A DNA stretch of 64,000 nucleotides from Clostridium fermenticellae (GTDB lineage Bacteria; Bacillota; Clostridia; Clostridiales; Clostridiaceae). The DNA is taken from assembly GCF_003600355.1 (NCBI RefSeq), contig NZ_CP032416.1, forward strand, positions 2,376,183-2,440,182. Reading direction: 5' to 3'. A model generated the notes under the pieces. It made no database searches, had not been told where the DNA came from, and worked only from the letters and a program-made list of their open reading frames with translations. A program made the translations under genes and the position numbers. Every line of letters starts with the position of its first letter. Positions within the stretch are counted from its first letter, which is position 1. Below are positions 10,091-18,647 of the stretch, in pieces.

Positions 10091-11281
10091 CTACTTAGAA
10101 ATCTTTGCTCCACCTGCTTTGCCTGAACTTGCCTTTACTAAAACCTGCGAATCAAATGTATATATATTTTTGTTACGTTCTTTATGCGCTTCTATTCCAT
10201 ACTGTATCAATTTATCTATGAGTTCTGTAAATTTGATTCCAACAGGTTCCCACAGATAAAAAGCCACTGAACCCGGCATTGTATTTATCTCATTTACAAA
10301 AACTTTACCTGTGGACTTATCTATCATGAAATCTATTCTGGAAACTCCGGAGCAATCCAAAACCTTGAATACTTTTTTGGATAGTTCTTGAATTTCTTTT
10401 GTTTGTTCATCAGGAATAGGTGCCGGTATTCTTCTGACAGTACTCTGCATACCTTTTGAACTTCCCTGTCTCAGATATTTATCATCATAACTTAAAAAAT
10501 CTTCCCATGATACAGGCTGCTCGCAAACTGAAGATATAACTTGCTCATTACCTATAGTCGAACAGTTTATTTCTATTAAATTGTCAACACCTTCTTCAAC
10601 TATTATCTTTCTATCATAATTAATAGCAATATCTATTGCATCTATCAGACCTTCTCTATTCTTTGCTTTACTTATTCCAATACTTGAGCCAAGATTTGCA
10701 GGTTTTACAAACATAGGATACTTTAATTTTTCCTCTATCTTATCAACTACAGCTTCACTATTTTCCTCATATTGACTTCTTAAGAACCACGTGTAATTAA
10801 CAATTGGAATATCATTTGCTTTAAATATATCTTTCATTATAATTTTATCCATGCCTACAGCAGAACCAGTAACACCACTTCCCACATATGGTATATTTGC
10901 TAGGTGAAAAAATCCCTGTATAGTTCCATCCTCACCGTGCATACCATGGAATGCAGGGAAAACTACATCTACATCTATTGATTCTGGTTCTTTTTTAAAC
11001 AAACTTGTTTTCATAGGATATATATACAACCTGCTCATTGATGGTATAGGCGGCATAAATACTTTCTGACACTTTGATATAAGAGATGGCATATCCTTAT
11101 AATTCTTTACATCACATAATGCCTCTCCTGTATACCAATCACCTTTTTTATCTACATATACGGGTATTGCATTATACTTTGACTTATCTATATTTTCAAC
11201 AACTTGAAGTCCTGTTATGATTGAGATTTCATGTTCAACTGAACGTCCTCCAAACATAACTGCTACATTTATTTTTGACAT
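10091..11281 (-). CDS. ddl: D-alanine--D-alanine ligase family protein
   Basis: This ATP-grasp ligase of about 396 aa starts [20 protein letters not shown]. It carries [15 protein letters not shown], the ATP-binding [15 protein letters not shown] and the metal site [11 protein letters not shown]. It forms the D-Ala-D-Ala dipeptide for peptidoglycan. It is somewhat longer than E. coli Ddl, with an insertion around residues 75-110 and a basic tail [12 protein letters not shown]. The ATG at 11281 follows AGGAGGAAAT; an earlier in-frame codon would include the ribosome binding site. It is the last gene of a trio with the MurF-like ligase, which would attach this dipeptide. Whether it makes D-Ala-D-Ala or a depsipeptide cannot be decided by eye. 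Confidence 0.92.
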   Translation of the reverse strand: MSKINVAVMFGGRSVEHEISIITGLQVVENIDKSKYNAIPVYVDKKGDWYTGEALCDVKNYKDMPSLISKCQKVFMPPIPSMSRLYIYPMKTSLFKKEPESIDVDVVFPAFHGMHGEDGTIQGFFHLANIPYVGSGVTGSAVGMDKIIMKDIFKANDIPIVNYTWFLRSQYEENSEAVVDKIEEKLKYPMFVKPANLGSSIGISKAKNREGLIDAIDIAINYDRKIIVEEGVDNLIEINCSTIGNEQVISSVCEQPVSWEDFLSYDDKYLRQGSSKGMQSTVRRIPAPIPDEQTKEIQELSKKVFKVLDCSGVSRIDFMIDKSTGKVFVNEINTMPGSVAFYLWEPVGIKFTELIDKLIQYGIEAHKERNKNIYTFDSQVLVKASSGKAGGAKISK

Positions 11282-11335
11282 AATATTTCCTCCTAAAATC
11301 AATCTAATTATTTATTTTTATAATATAGTGAACGC

Positions 11336-12949
11336 TTATTCATTGTAATTATCAGTCAGGTCATTCTCAAATAAAACAATATCACCAATTTTTGAAATCT
11401 TGCTAAATTTCTGTGTTGCTTCATCAAGTGTCGCTGTAACTATTATCCTGTCATGCGGGAAATTTTCTTCCTTAAGTCCTTCCAATATTGGTTTTGTTCT
11501 CTTTATTCCAACCAAGATAGCATAATCACAACATTTAGCCATAATCTTTCCAAACTTTTTATTCTCCTCATATTCTATATCTCCAAGTTCAACCATTCCA
11601 GGTGTTATAACTATTTTTCTTCCACCTGTTAATTCTTTTATTGTTTCAAGAGCCTCCTTAGACCCACTTGGATTTGAATTAAAAGCGTCATCTATCACTG
11701 TTAATCCATTATTGGTATCAAGTATTTGAAGTCTGTGCGGCACAGGTTCTATTCTCTTTATGCCCCTTTTTATTTGTTCAGGCGTAAGTCCGAGTTTTAG
11801 TGCTATACAAGCACCCGCAAGAATGTTACTTACATTAACTTTACCTAAAAGCTTCGTATTACATTCAATTTCAAGTCCATCTGAACCTTTTATAGTAAAC
11901 ATAAGACCCTTCTTAGAAACTTTTATATTTTCTGCCCTTAAAAATACTCCCCCGGCATTTTCAGTATTTTCTATACTATAACCATACTTCTGAATTTTAG
12001 TTTTATCCCACATTTTTTTGCAGTACTCATTGTCCATATTTAATACTGCCATACCATCTTCAGGTAATGCTTCTATTAACTCATATTTTGTATTTGCAAT
12101 GTTTTCCATGGTTTTAAACGTTGCAAGATGCTGTGGCCCAATAGTAGTTATTATTCCTATAGATGGATGTGCTATATCACACAGCTCTTTTATATCTCCT
12201 ATATTTCTTGCACCCATTTCACACACAAATACCTCATGCTGCCTTGTAAGATCTTCCCTTATTACCTTTGTTATACCCATAGGTGTATTAAAACTAGAAG
12301 GTGTCATAAGGGTATTATACTTTTCAGATAATATTGTCTTCACAAAATACTTAGTACTAGTCTTACCATAACTCCCTGTAATACCTATAACCTTCAAATT
12401 ATCCATTGATGATATTTTCTTTGCAGCATCCTTTTTAAATCCCATTTGTATATGCATTTCTATAGGATAATTTATCCTGGAAGAAATAAGCATTACGAGC
12501 CATATAAAAAATTGTATTACCGCAAGACAAAGTAAAAATTGTATTAAATCATCACTTATAAAAAATCCAATAAGCATAAATATTACAATAAGAATACAAT
12601 TAGTAGTAAATAATCTTGAAGCCCTTGGTGTAAATACAAGTGGTTTCTTAGCCTTGACATTACTCTTTCTCATAATAGAAATTATTGTATCCAGCACAAT
12701 CCATCCTATTATAGCAGTACACACAATTGCTATATTATAATTATAAAAGGATACTATAAACATTATAAAACAAAATATTAACTGAAATACATTTGAAATG
12801 ATTATGGATCTCATATTAGTTTTAACCCACCACCAATACTGGATAGGTTTGTAACCTTCAAGCTGTGCCATATGAAGCTGTTTTTTTACTTCTGAATAAC
12901 ACATGTAAATGAAATATAAGACAATAATTGCATATAACGCTAACTCCAT
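11336..12949 (-). CDS. Membrane-anchored MurF-like Mur ligase
   Basis: This 537-aa protein has about 160 N-terminal residues with several hydrophobic segments (near 4-17, 48-66, 72-92, 116-131 and 138-156). A Mur ligase core follows: P-loop GITGSYGKTSTK (189-200), VCEMGARNIGDI, the GPQHLATF region and the C-terminal DAFNSNPSGSKEAL. MurF adds D-Ala-D-Ala to UDP-MurNAc-tripeptide. The usual soluble N-terminal UDP-binding domain appears to be replaced by the membrane part, so a wall-precursor or related substrate is inferred rather than proven. It starts two bases before the end of the hydrolase gene, behind TTGGAGG, and is followed 54 nt later by ddl, giving one operon. Confidence 0.85.
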   Translation of the reverse strand: MELALYAIIVLYFIYMCYSEVKKQLHMAQLEGYKPIQYWWWVKTNMRSIIISNVFQLIFCFIMFIVSFYNYNIAIVCTAIIGWIVLDTIISIMRKSNVKAKKPLVFTPRASRLFTTNCILIVIFMLIGFFISDDLIQFLLCLAVIQFFIWLVMLISSRINYPIEMHIQMGFKKDAAKKISSMDNLKVIGITGSYGKTSTKYFVKTILSEKYNTLMTPSSFNTPMGITKVIREDLTRQHEVFVCEMGARNIGDIKELCDIAHPSIGIITTIGPQHLATFKTMENIANTKYELIEALPEDGMAVLNMDNEYCKKMWDKTKIQKYGYSIENTENAGGVFLRAENIKVSKKGLMFTIKGSDGLEIECNTKLLGKVNVSNILAGACIALKLGLTPEQIKRGIKRIEPVPHRLQILDTNNGLTVIDDAFNSNPSGSKEALETIKELTGGRKIVITPGMVELGDIEYEENKKFGKIMAKCCDYAILVGIKRTKPILEGLKEENFPHDRIIVTATLDEATQKFSKISKIGDIVLFENDLTDNYNE

Positions 12950-12951
12950 AT

Positions 12952-13713
12952 TTAATTACCTCCAAGAAATTTTGAAACAATTTTATTAAAATCATTTATT
13001 TTGTCAAGATATGCAAAATGGCCTGCTCCTTTAAACACTATGAGTGCAGCATCTGGTATCTCCTTTTCCATTATCTGTCCAAAACTCAAAGGAGTCTCTT
13101 CATCCTGATCACCCCATATCAATAGTGTAGGAACATTTATTTTAGGAAGACAGGGGCGTAAATCCTGATTTATAACTTTAACAAAAGTTCCTCTCATAGC
13201 TCTAGCCTCCCTATAATCATCTGATCCATGAGTTCTATAAAATCTTTCTAATTTTTCATCCTTATCCTTTCCCGGTGTGAAAGTAAGATACAATTTTTTA
13301 AGGGCTTTAAATTTATATACACTTAAATAATATTTTAGACTCCTCTTTGGAATAAGTCCTGCACTATCAGTTAAAACAACCTTCTCAACTCTGTCACCAT
13401 ACATAGATGAAAATAATATAGATACTCTTCCTCCAAAGGAATGCCCTATCAAAATTGCCTTATCAATATTTAAAGCTTCAAAAAAACCGAGAAGCATATT
13501 TGCATAATCTGTAACATTCCAAGGTTCTGGCGGTTCATCCGATCTTCCAAATCCGGGAAAATCTATAGCGTAGACCTCATACGTTGAAGACAGATAATTA
13601 TAAACCGGGAGAAAACTATCTGCTTTTCCACCCCACCCATGTAATAATACTATTTTTTTACCACTTCCAGACTTTTTATAAAATATATTCATATCATTGA
13701 CTTTTATAAACAT
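12952..13713 (-). CDS. Alpha/beta hydrolase
   Basis: This 253-aa alpha/beta-hydrolase has the oxyanion region LLHGWGGKADSF (24-34), the nucleophile elbow GHSFGGR with Ser92, an acid in WGDQDEETP and the catalytic histidine in GAGHFAYLD. The reaction is not identifiable from sequence; the family includes esterases, lipases and C-C hydrolases. It has a good ribosome binding site (GTGAGG) before the ATG and is the first gene of a tight operon with the MurF-like ligase and ddl. This suggests a role in wall-precursor chemistry, but that is inference from context. Confidence 0.88.
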   Translation of the reverse strand: MFIKVNDMNIFYKKSGSGKKIVLLHGWGGKADSFLPVYNYLSSTYEVYAIDFPGFGRSDEPPEPWNVTDYANMLLGFFEALNIDKAILIGHSFGGRVSILFSSMYGDRVEKVVLTDSAGLIPKRSLKYYLSVYKFKALKKLYLTFTPGKDKDEKLERFYRTHGSDDYREARAMRGTFVKVINQDLRPCLPKINVPTLLIWGDQDEETPLSFGQIMEKEIPDAALIVFKGAGHFAYLDKINDFNKIVSKFLGGN

Positions 13714-13881
13714 AAATAATACCTCACTTATAATAACTCTTAATAACTTTGTATCTATAATATATTTTATACAATTGCCAAAATAAAAACAGTACCAATT
13801 CTACAGTTTTTTCCCTATGGAGTGGTTCATAAAAAACATACAAACTTTATATGCAGAATTCTACTATATTTTGATGAAATT

Positions 13882-14212
13882 TATAAGGTTTATAAATGAA
13901 AAGTTAATCCATCTCCCGCAGGTATAAATTAACTTTTACATTACAAACACTATGTATGGTTAATGTATGAAAGCTTAACTTATGCGCAGACCGGGATTTC
14001 CGAAATTAAGGCACATTAAAAAATTTTGTAGTAATGCTCGCGAGGCGTTCTTAAAAATCTTAGTGGATTTTATATGTTTGAACAAAGTGAGTTTATAAAA
14101 TCTGCTTAGATTTTTAGGAACGCAAACTTACACTTACTAGAAATTTTTTACGTGACGTATTTTGGAAATCCCGGCCGGAGCATAAGTTAAGCTTTTATTT
14201 ATAAATCCTATA
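13882..14212. repeat. Palindromic repeat family A, full copy 1
   Basis: The outer ends read TATAAGGTTTATAAATGAAAAG and, inverted, TATAGGATTTATAAATAAAAG. The inner core (13971-14194) is bounded by a perfect inverted repeat AAGCTTAACTTATG / CATAAGTTAAGCTT and can fold along nearly its whole length. The apex carries TTTGAACAAAGTGAG. Copy 2 at 62390-62734 is highly similar, and shorter relatives lie at 25708-25767 and 27243-27389. There is no coding capacity. It fills the 585-base gap between the hydrolase gene and htpG. It looks like a MITE or large hairpin RNA element. Confidence 0.85.
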
Positions 14213-14231
14213 TGCACTTTCTAGATCAACC

Positions 14232-14267
14232 AAAAAAATTACTACAGATACTTCTGTAGTAATTTTT
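14232..14267 (-). terminator. Terminator after htpG
   Basis: A 13-bp stem (AAATTACTACAGA with TCTGTAGTAATTT) has T-runs on both strands. It lies about 32 nt past the htpG stop codon and should end that transcript; it could work in both directions. Confidence 0.85.
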
Positions 14268-14298
14268 ACATATAGTGTTTCTAACTAAAAGGTGTATT

Positions 14299-16188
14299 CT
14301 ATTTAATAAGTTTACATACATCATTTGCAAATTTAACTGGATCCTCTATTGGAAGCCCCTCAATCAATAAAGCTTCATTGTACAGCAAGTTAGAATACAT
14401 TTTAACTTTATCCTTATCCTCAGCAAATGCGTTTTTAATGGCAACAAACATAGGATGGTTTGTATTTATCTCTAAAATTTTATCTGCCTTTATATTTGGG
14501 TTATTAGGCATTGTTTTAAGTATCTTTTCCATTTCAATTGACAATTCACCATCATTTGCGAGGCAAACTGGATGACTTTTTAACCTCTGTGAAGCTCTTA
14601 CTTCCTTAACCTTATCTTTTAATGTTTCTTTCATGAAATCAAATAATTCCTTATTCTCCTCTGTCTCTTTTTTACTTTCCTTTTCATCTGCTTCGAACCC
14701 TAAATCATTACTTGAAACTGATTTAAATTCCTTCTCTTTATATTTCATAAGCATTTTTATTGCAAATTCATCAACATCATCTGTAAAATAAAGTATTTCA
14801 TATTCCTTATCCTTTACAAGTTCAGTTTGAGGTAGTTTTTCGATTTTATCTATAGTTTCACCTGCTGCATAATATATATATTTTTGATCTTCCTTCATCC
14901 TTGATACATATTCATCTAAAGTTACAAGTCTCTTTTCAGTTGATGAATAAAACATAAGTAAATCCTGAAGTACATCTTTATTAGCTCCGAAATCAGAATA
15001 TACACCATATTTAAGCTGTTTTCCAAAATTGTTATAAAATTCAACATACTTTTCTCGATCTTTTTTTATCATTAACAAAAGTTCGTTTTTTATTTTTTCC
15101 TTTATCTTTTTTGCTATAAATTTAAGTTGTCTATCATGCTGTAAAAGCTCTCTTGAAATATTCAGGGAAAAATCAGCAGAATCAACTAAACCCTGGACAA
15201 ATGCAAAGTAATCTGGAAGTAAATCTTCACATTTTTCCATTATAAGTACACCGTTTGAATAAAGTTCCAAACCCTTTTTAAATTCCTTTGTATAAAAATC
15301 ATAAGGAGCTTTAGCTGGTATAAATAAAAGAGTTGTATAACTTACTGCACCTTCAACACTCGAATGTATTGTTTTTAAAGGCTTTTCCCATCCAAAATGC
15401 TTATCCATATAAAATTTATCATAATCTTCTTGTTTTAATTCATTTTTATTCTTTCTCCAAATTGGAACCATACTATTTAAAGTTTCATCTTCAAAATAAT
15501 CCTCATACTCTGGTTCTTTTCCTTCTTTATCTGTTCCTTCTTTTTTCTTGCTCTTTTTAACCAGCATTTTTATTGGATATTTTATAAAATCAGAATACTT
15601 TTTAATTAATTCTTTAAGTGAATGTTCTTCCAAATATTTGTCATAGCTTTCATCTTCAGTGTCTGCCTTTATCTTAAGAATTATTTCAGTTCCAACTTCA
15701 GGTTTTTCACATTCTTCAATGTCATAGCCTTCAATTCCCTTTGATTCCCACTTATAAGCTTTATCGGAGTTTATTGAACGACTTTTTACAACAACGTCAT
15801 CTGATACCATGAATGCTGAGTAAAAACCAACTCCAAATTGTCCTATAATATCAACTCCATCTTTAATTTCATTTTCATTTTTAAAAGCTAATGAACCACT
15901 TTTAGCAATAGTACCTAGATTGTTCTCTAACTCATCTTTTGTCATTCCTATACCCGTATCAGTTATAGTAAGAGTTCTATCTTCCTTATTTGAAGTTATT
16001 CTTATATAAAAATCATCCTTGTTAAAGCTAACATTTTCATCTACAAGCGAACGATAATAACTTTTATCAATTGCATCACTTGCATTTGATATAAGTTCTC
16101 TTAAAAATATTTCCTTGTTTGTATAAATAGAATTAATCATCAAATCAAGGAGCCTCTTTGATTCAGCTTTAAATTGTTTTGTAGCCAT
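14299..16188 (-). CDS. htpG: Chaperone protein HtpG (Hsp90)
   Basis: This cytosolic Hsp90 of about 629 aa has the GHKL ATPase domain motifs [11 protein letters not shown] (31-41), [14 protein letters not shown] and [11 protein letters not shown]. The middle domain contains [12 protein letters not shown]. The charged linker is short, as in bacterial proteins. The ATG at 16188 ([10 protein letters not shown]) follows AAAGGAAATG and is preferred over one seven codons upstream. It is monocistronic, ending at a strong hairpin. Expression should be heat-inducible through HrcA, because a perfect CIRCE element and a sigma-A promoter lie 185-245 nt upstream. Confidence 0.97.
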   Translation of the reverse strand: MATKQFKAESKRLLDLMINSIYTNKEIFLRELISNASDAIDKSYYRSLVDENVSFNKDDFYIRITSNKEDRTLTITDTGIGMTKDELENNLGTIAKSGSLAFKNENEIKDGVDIIGQFGVGFYSAFMVSDDVVVKSRSINSDKAYKWESKGIEGYDIEECEKPEVGTEIILKIKADTEDESYDKYLEEHSLKELIKKYSDFIKYPIKMLVKKSKKKEGTDKEGKEPEYEDYFEDETLNSMVPIWRKNKNELKQEDYDKFYMDKHFGWEKPLKTIHSSVEGAVSYTTLLFIPAKAPYDFYTKEFKKGLELYSNGVLIMEKCEDLLPDYFAFVQGLVDSADFSLNISRELLQHDRQLKFIAKKIKEKIKNELLLMIKKDREKYVEFYNNFGKQLKYGVYSDFGANKDVLQDLLMFYSSTEKRLVTLDEYVSRMKEDQKYIYYAAGETIDKIEKLPQTELVKDKEYEILYFTDDVDEFAIKMLMKYKEKEFKSVSSNDLGFEADEKESKKETEENKELFDFMKETLKDKVKEVRASQRLKSHPVCLANDGELSIEMEKILKTMPNNPNIKADKILEINTNHPMFVAIKNAFAEDKDKVKMYSNLLYNEALLIEGLPIEDPVKFANDVCKLIK

Positions 16189-16374
16189 TTTATCATTTCC
16201 TTTCATCATAAATTCAAAATAAGAGATAGCAAAATCTTTTATTTAAATAATTCATATATTAAATCAATCTCAATAAAACCACGTCATAATTATTATATAA
16301 GTAACGCAGCCATAGCAAGATAATAAAGACATCTTACCTTAAACATCATAATAAAAATGTTTTTAGAAATCTTA

Positions 16375-16401
16375 TTAGCACTCACTATCATTGAGTGCTA
16401 A
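16375..16401 (-). promoter_or_regulatory. CIRCE operator (HrcA binding site) of htpG
   Basis: The sequence TTAGCACTC, nine bases, GAGTGCTAA matches the CIRCE consensus with both arms perfect. It lies just downstream of the htpG promoter -10 box, where bound HrcA would block transcription. The spacing and sequence are seen directly; HrcA control is established knowledge for this element. Confidence 0.95.
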
Positions 16402-16405
16402 CTTT

Positions 16406-16434
16406 ATTTTAGCAATTATTTTAATTTTGTCAAT
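16406..16434 (-). promoter_or_regulatory. Sigma-A promoter of htpG
   Basis: On the minus strand TTGACA (16434-16429) and TAAAAT (16411-16406) are separated by 17 bases. The CIRCE operator begins five bases downstream of the -10 box. The leader to the htpG start is about 210 nt. Confidence 0.85.
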
Positions 16435-16453
16435 ACATTTAGTGATTTTAAGT

Positions 16454-16490
16454 AAAAAAACCTACATGAATCCTAAAAAATTCATGTAGG
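16454..16490 (-). terminator. Terminator after the aminotransferase gene
   Basis: The stem CCTACATGAA / TTCATGTAGG has a ten-base loop and a seven-base T-run on the minus strand. It lies 20 nt past the aminotransferase stop codon and insulates the htpG promoter. Confidence 0.88.
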
Positions 16491-16509
16491 TCTAATTTAA
16501 GTATATAAA

Positions 16510-17820
16510 TTATCTAGTTTTTTCATAAGCTCTTAGAAGTTTTATAAATAATTCAGGAACCTTTTCCATATTTTCAGGGGATTCTATTAATGCAAGACGC
16601 ATCTGGGTATCTCCTGGATTAGGTTCACCTTTTATATCATAGAAACCCTCTAAAGGTGCAACTAAAAGAGTTGTCTCAACTCCATTGTAGTCAACTGATC
16701 CTTTTTGTGCACAATACATAACAAAATCGATTGCATCAAAACCTGGTTTTACAATATTTTTAACATCTACTACTGTATATATAGATGCAGCAGGATTTGA
16801 AACTATTAAATTAGGATCAGCTTCCTTCAAACCTTTATGAAGTTTGAACATAATTTCTTTGTAATAATCACGAAGTCCTTTGCACCAGTTATTTATACTT
16901 TCCTTACTTTCATGAGCTAATGCTCCAAATATATATTGTCCAATTACATTACTGCAAAGGTTAGCAGTATATTCAGCAACTGCCTGAGTGTGGAATTCTT
17001 TACTATCAGTAATTAAAGCTCCTATTCTTAAGCCACATGCATTCCATACTTTTGAAGCAGTTTCCAGGCTTATTCTTCTGCCTTCTATTCCAGGAACGTC
17101 TTTGTCGGAAAGTCCCCATATGCTTACAAGTTTTTCGCTTTTAGAATAATATAGTTCACGATAAGCTTCATCACTTACCATCCACATATTATATTTTACA
17201 CATAAGCCTGCAAGATCTTTGAGAGTCTCATAATCATAAAGCTGTCCTGTAGGATTATCGTAAGGTATAATAAGAAGTGCTCCAGGATTATATTTTTTAA
17301 TTGTTTCTTCTATTTCATCTATTTTTGGTAGACTGAAGTTTCCATCTTCAGCTAGACTACGTTTTACTGTTACTGTTTTACGTCCTATTCTTTCTGCAAA
17401 AGAGATATAGTTTGTATATGCTGGGTCAATCATTAAAAGTGGTTTTTCATCAGTGCCTGCAGGTCCACAAACGCCAAGTAATAACATTTCCATAGCACTG
17501 GAACCACCATCAGTTACTTGAACAAATATTTTTTCTGTATCGAAACCCTGGCATTTAAGAATGTTTTTAAATGCATCCTGAGCTTCATCTGTACCAGCTG
17601 TTCCAGAATATCTTATAACTCCTTTTGAAAATGGACTTTCAGGTGAATCTAATGCGAACATCCTTTTCTGCATTGCAGGGTTAGTTGGAAGTGAAACATT
17701 TCCAATTGCCACATTTATAAGTGCAGGTTTTTCCTTACGCTCAGCAAATTTCATTTGACCAAGCCTTACATCTGATGGTGCCCTTTTTTTGAAATGTTCT
17801 GATAATACTGGTTTACTCAT
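16510..17820 (-). CDS. Pyridoxal-phosphate-dependent class I/II aminotransferase
   Basis: This fold-type I aminotransferase of about 436 aa has IPYDNPTGQLYDYE, VSDEAYREL and the PLP lysine in LETASKVWNACGLRIG. I start it at the ATG at 17820 (MSKPVLSEHFKKRAP), which has AGGAGG eight bases upstream. The open frame extends 35 codons further but without a ribosome binding site. The substrate is not evident; the family acts on aspartate, alanine or aromatic amino acids. It is divergent from a marR gene, with its own terminator, so it is probably monocistronic. Confidence 0.88.
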   Translation of the reverse strand: MSKPVLSEHFKKRAPSDVRLGQMKFAERKEKPALINVAIGNVSLPTNPAMQKRMFALDSPESPFSKGVIRYSGTAGTDEAQDAFKNILKCQGFDTEKIFVQVTDGGSSAMEMLLLGVCGPAGTDEKPLLMIDPAYTNYISFAERIGRKTVTVKRSLAEDGNFSLPKIDEIEETIKKYNPGALLIIPYDNPTGQLYDYETLKDLAGLCVKYNMWMVSDEAYRELYYSKSEKLVSIWGLSDKDVPGIEGRRISLETASKVWNACGLRIGALITDSKEFHTQAVAEYTANLCSNVIGQYIFGALAHESKESINNWCKGLRDYYKEIMFKLHKGLKEADPNLIVSNPAASIYTVVDVKNIVKPGFDAIDFVMYCAQKGSVDYNGVETTLLVAPLEGFYDIKGEPNPGDTQMRLALIESPENMEKVPELFIKLLRAYEKTR

Positions 17821-18082
17821 TAACAAATACCTCCTAAAAATATAGTTTATAATGAATGTAAAATATTCATCATCGTTCCTGATTAAAGGATTACATTGAA
17901 ATATCAAGTGAAAGGCTTCACTCATATATTAAGTATACCACGTTATACTCGTTCTTTAAAATATTTTATCAAACTTTTTATATTAAATTGTATATTTTTA
18001 AGTTTATTTAATATAAATAATAAGATCATAATAAAAAAGCGATGTTTTAGCTCATAATTTAACGATTCAAGTAATTACCAAA

Positions 18083-18111
18083 TTGACAATTAAAAAAGTT
18101 AAAATTATAAT
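18083..18111 (+). promoter_or_regulatory. Promoter of the marR-ABC exporter operon
   Basis: TTGACA (18083-18088) and TATAAT (18106-18111) are separated by 17 bases, a consensus sigma-A promoter. Directly after the -10 box is the imperfect palindrome GTTAGGATATCTAC, a likely repressor site. Confidence 0.88.
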
Positions 18112-18113
18112 TA

Positions 18114-18127
18114 GTTAGGATATCTAC
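18114..18127. promoter_or_regulatory. Putative MarR operator, site 1
   Basis: The sequence GTTAGGATATCTAC is a near-palindrome overlapping the expected transcription start of marR. It closely resembles the perfect palindrome GTTAGAATTCTAAC found after marR. The position suits autorepression; binding is inferred. Confidence 0.55.
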
Positions 18128-18161
18128 AATTAATAGCCTGTAAGTATTAGGAGTATGGTTT

Positions 18162-18599
18162 ATGGATGATAGAATAGAAATGCAGATTGGAAGAAAAATT
18201 AATATACTTGCTAAAAGAGTACATAGAAGAATAGATAAAGAGGTTTCTCAGTATGGTATAACTGCTGTTCAATCTCGAATACTTGGATTTATATACTATA
18301 AGTCAAATAAAAGAGATATATTTCAAAAAGATATAGAAGAAGAATTAGATATAAGACGCTCATCAGTAACTAGTGTGCTTCAGCTTATGGAGAAAAATGG
18401 ATATATAAGACGGGTAAATGTATCTGAAGATGCAAGACTCAAAAAAATAATAATTACAGAAAAGGGATTGGAAATTCAAAAAAAAGTTTATGACCATATA
18501 ATTGAAATGGAGAACTTTTTACGCAGTGAGCTAAATGATGAGGAGATCAGTATATTAATTAATTTACTTGATAGATTATGTAAAAAAGTAGAGGAATAA
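18162..18599 (+). CDS. MarR family transcriptional regulator
   Basis: This 145-aa winged-helix protein starts MDDRIEMQIGRKINILAKR and contains the MarR recognition region KDIEEELDIRRSSVTSVLQLMEKNGYIRR and the wing SEDARLKKIIITEKG. MarR proteins bind palindromes as dimers and usually repress a neighbouring transporter until a ligand binds. TTAGGAG precedes the ATG. It is followed 48 nt later by two ABC exporter genes on the same strand. The two related palindromes around this gene support autoregulation and control of the exporter. Confidence 0.92.
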   Translation: MDDRIEMQIGRKINILAKRVHRRIDKEVSQYGITAVQSRILGFIYYKSNKRDIFQKDIEEELDIRRSSVTSVLQLMEKNGYIRRVNVSEDARLKKIIITEKGLEIQKKVYDHIIEMENFLRSELNDEEISILINLLDRLCKKVEE

Positions 18600-18618
18600 A
18601 TATAATTTTAATATATTA

Positions 18619-18632
18619 GTTAGAATTCTAAC
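18619..18632. promoter_or_regulatory. Putative MarR operator, site 2
   Basis: GTTAGAATTCTAAC is a perfect 14-bp palindrome between marR and the first exporter gene, ending just before AAAGGAGG. It matches site 1 upstream of marR in 11 of 14 positions. It may be a second operator or an RNA stem next to the ribosome binding site. Confidence 0.5.
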
Positions 18633-18647
18633 AAAGGAGGACAAGAT

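Larger units (their letters stand above)
17821..18161. other. Divergent intergenic region, aminotransferase / marR
   Basis: This gap of 341 bases is very AT-rich. Besides the aminotransferase ribosome binding site and the marR promoter with its putative operator (listed separately), I see no gene or structured RNA. Confidence 0.6.
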
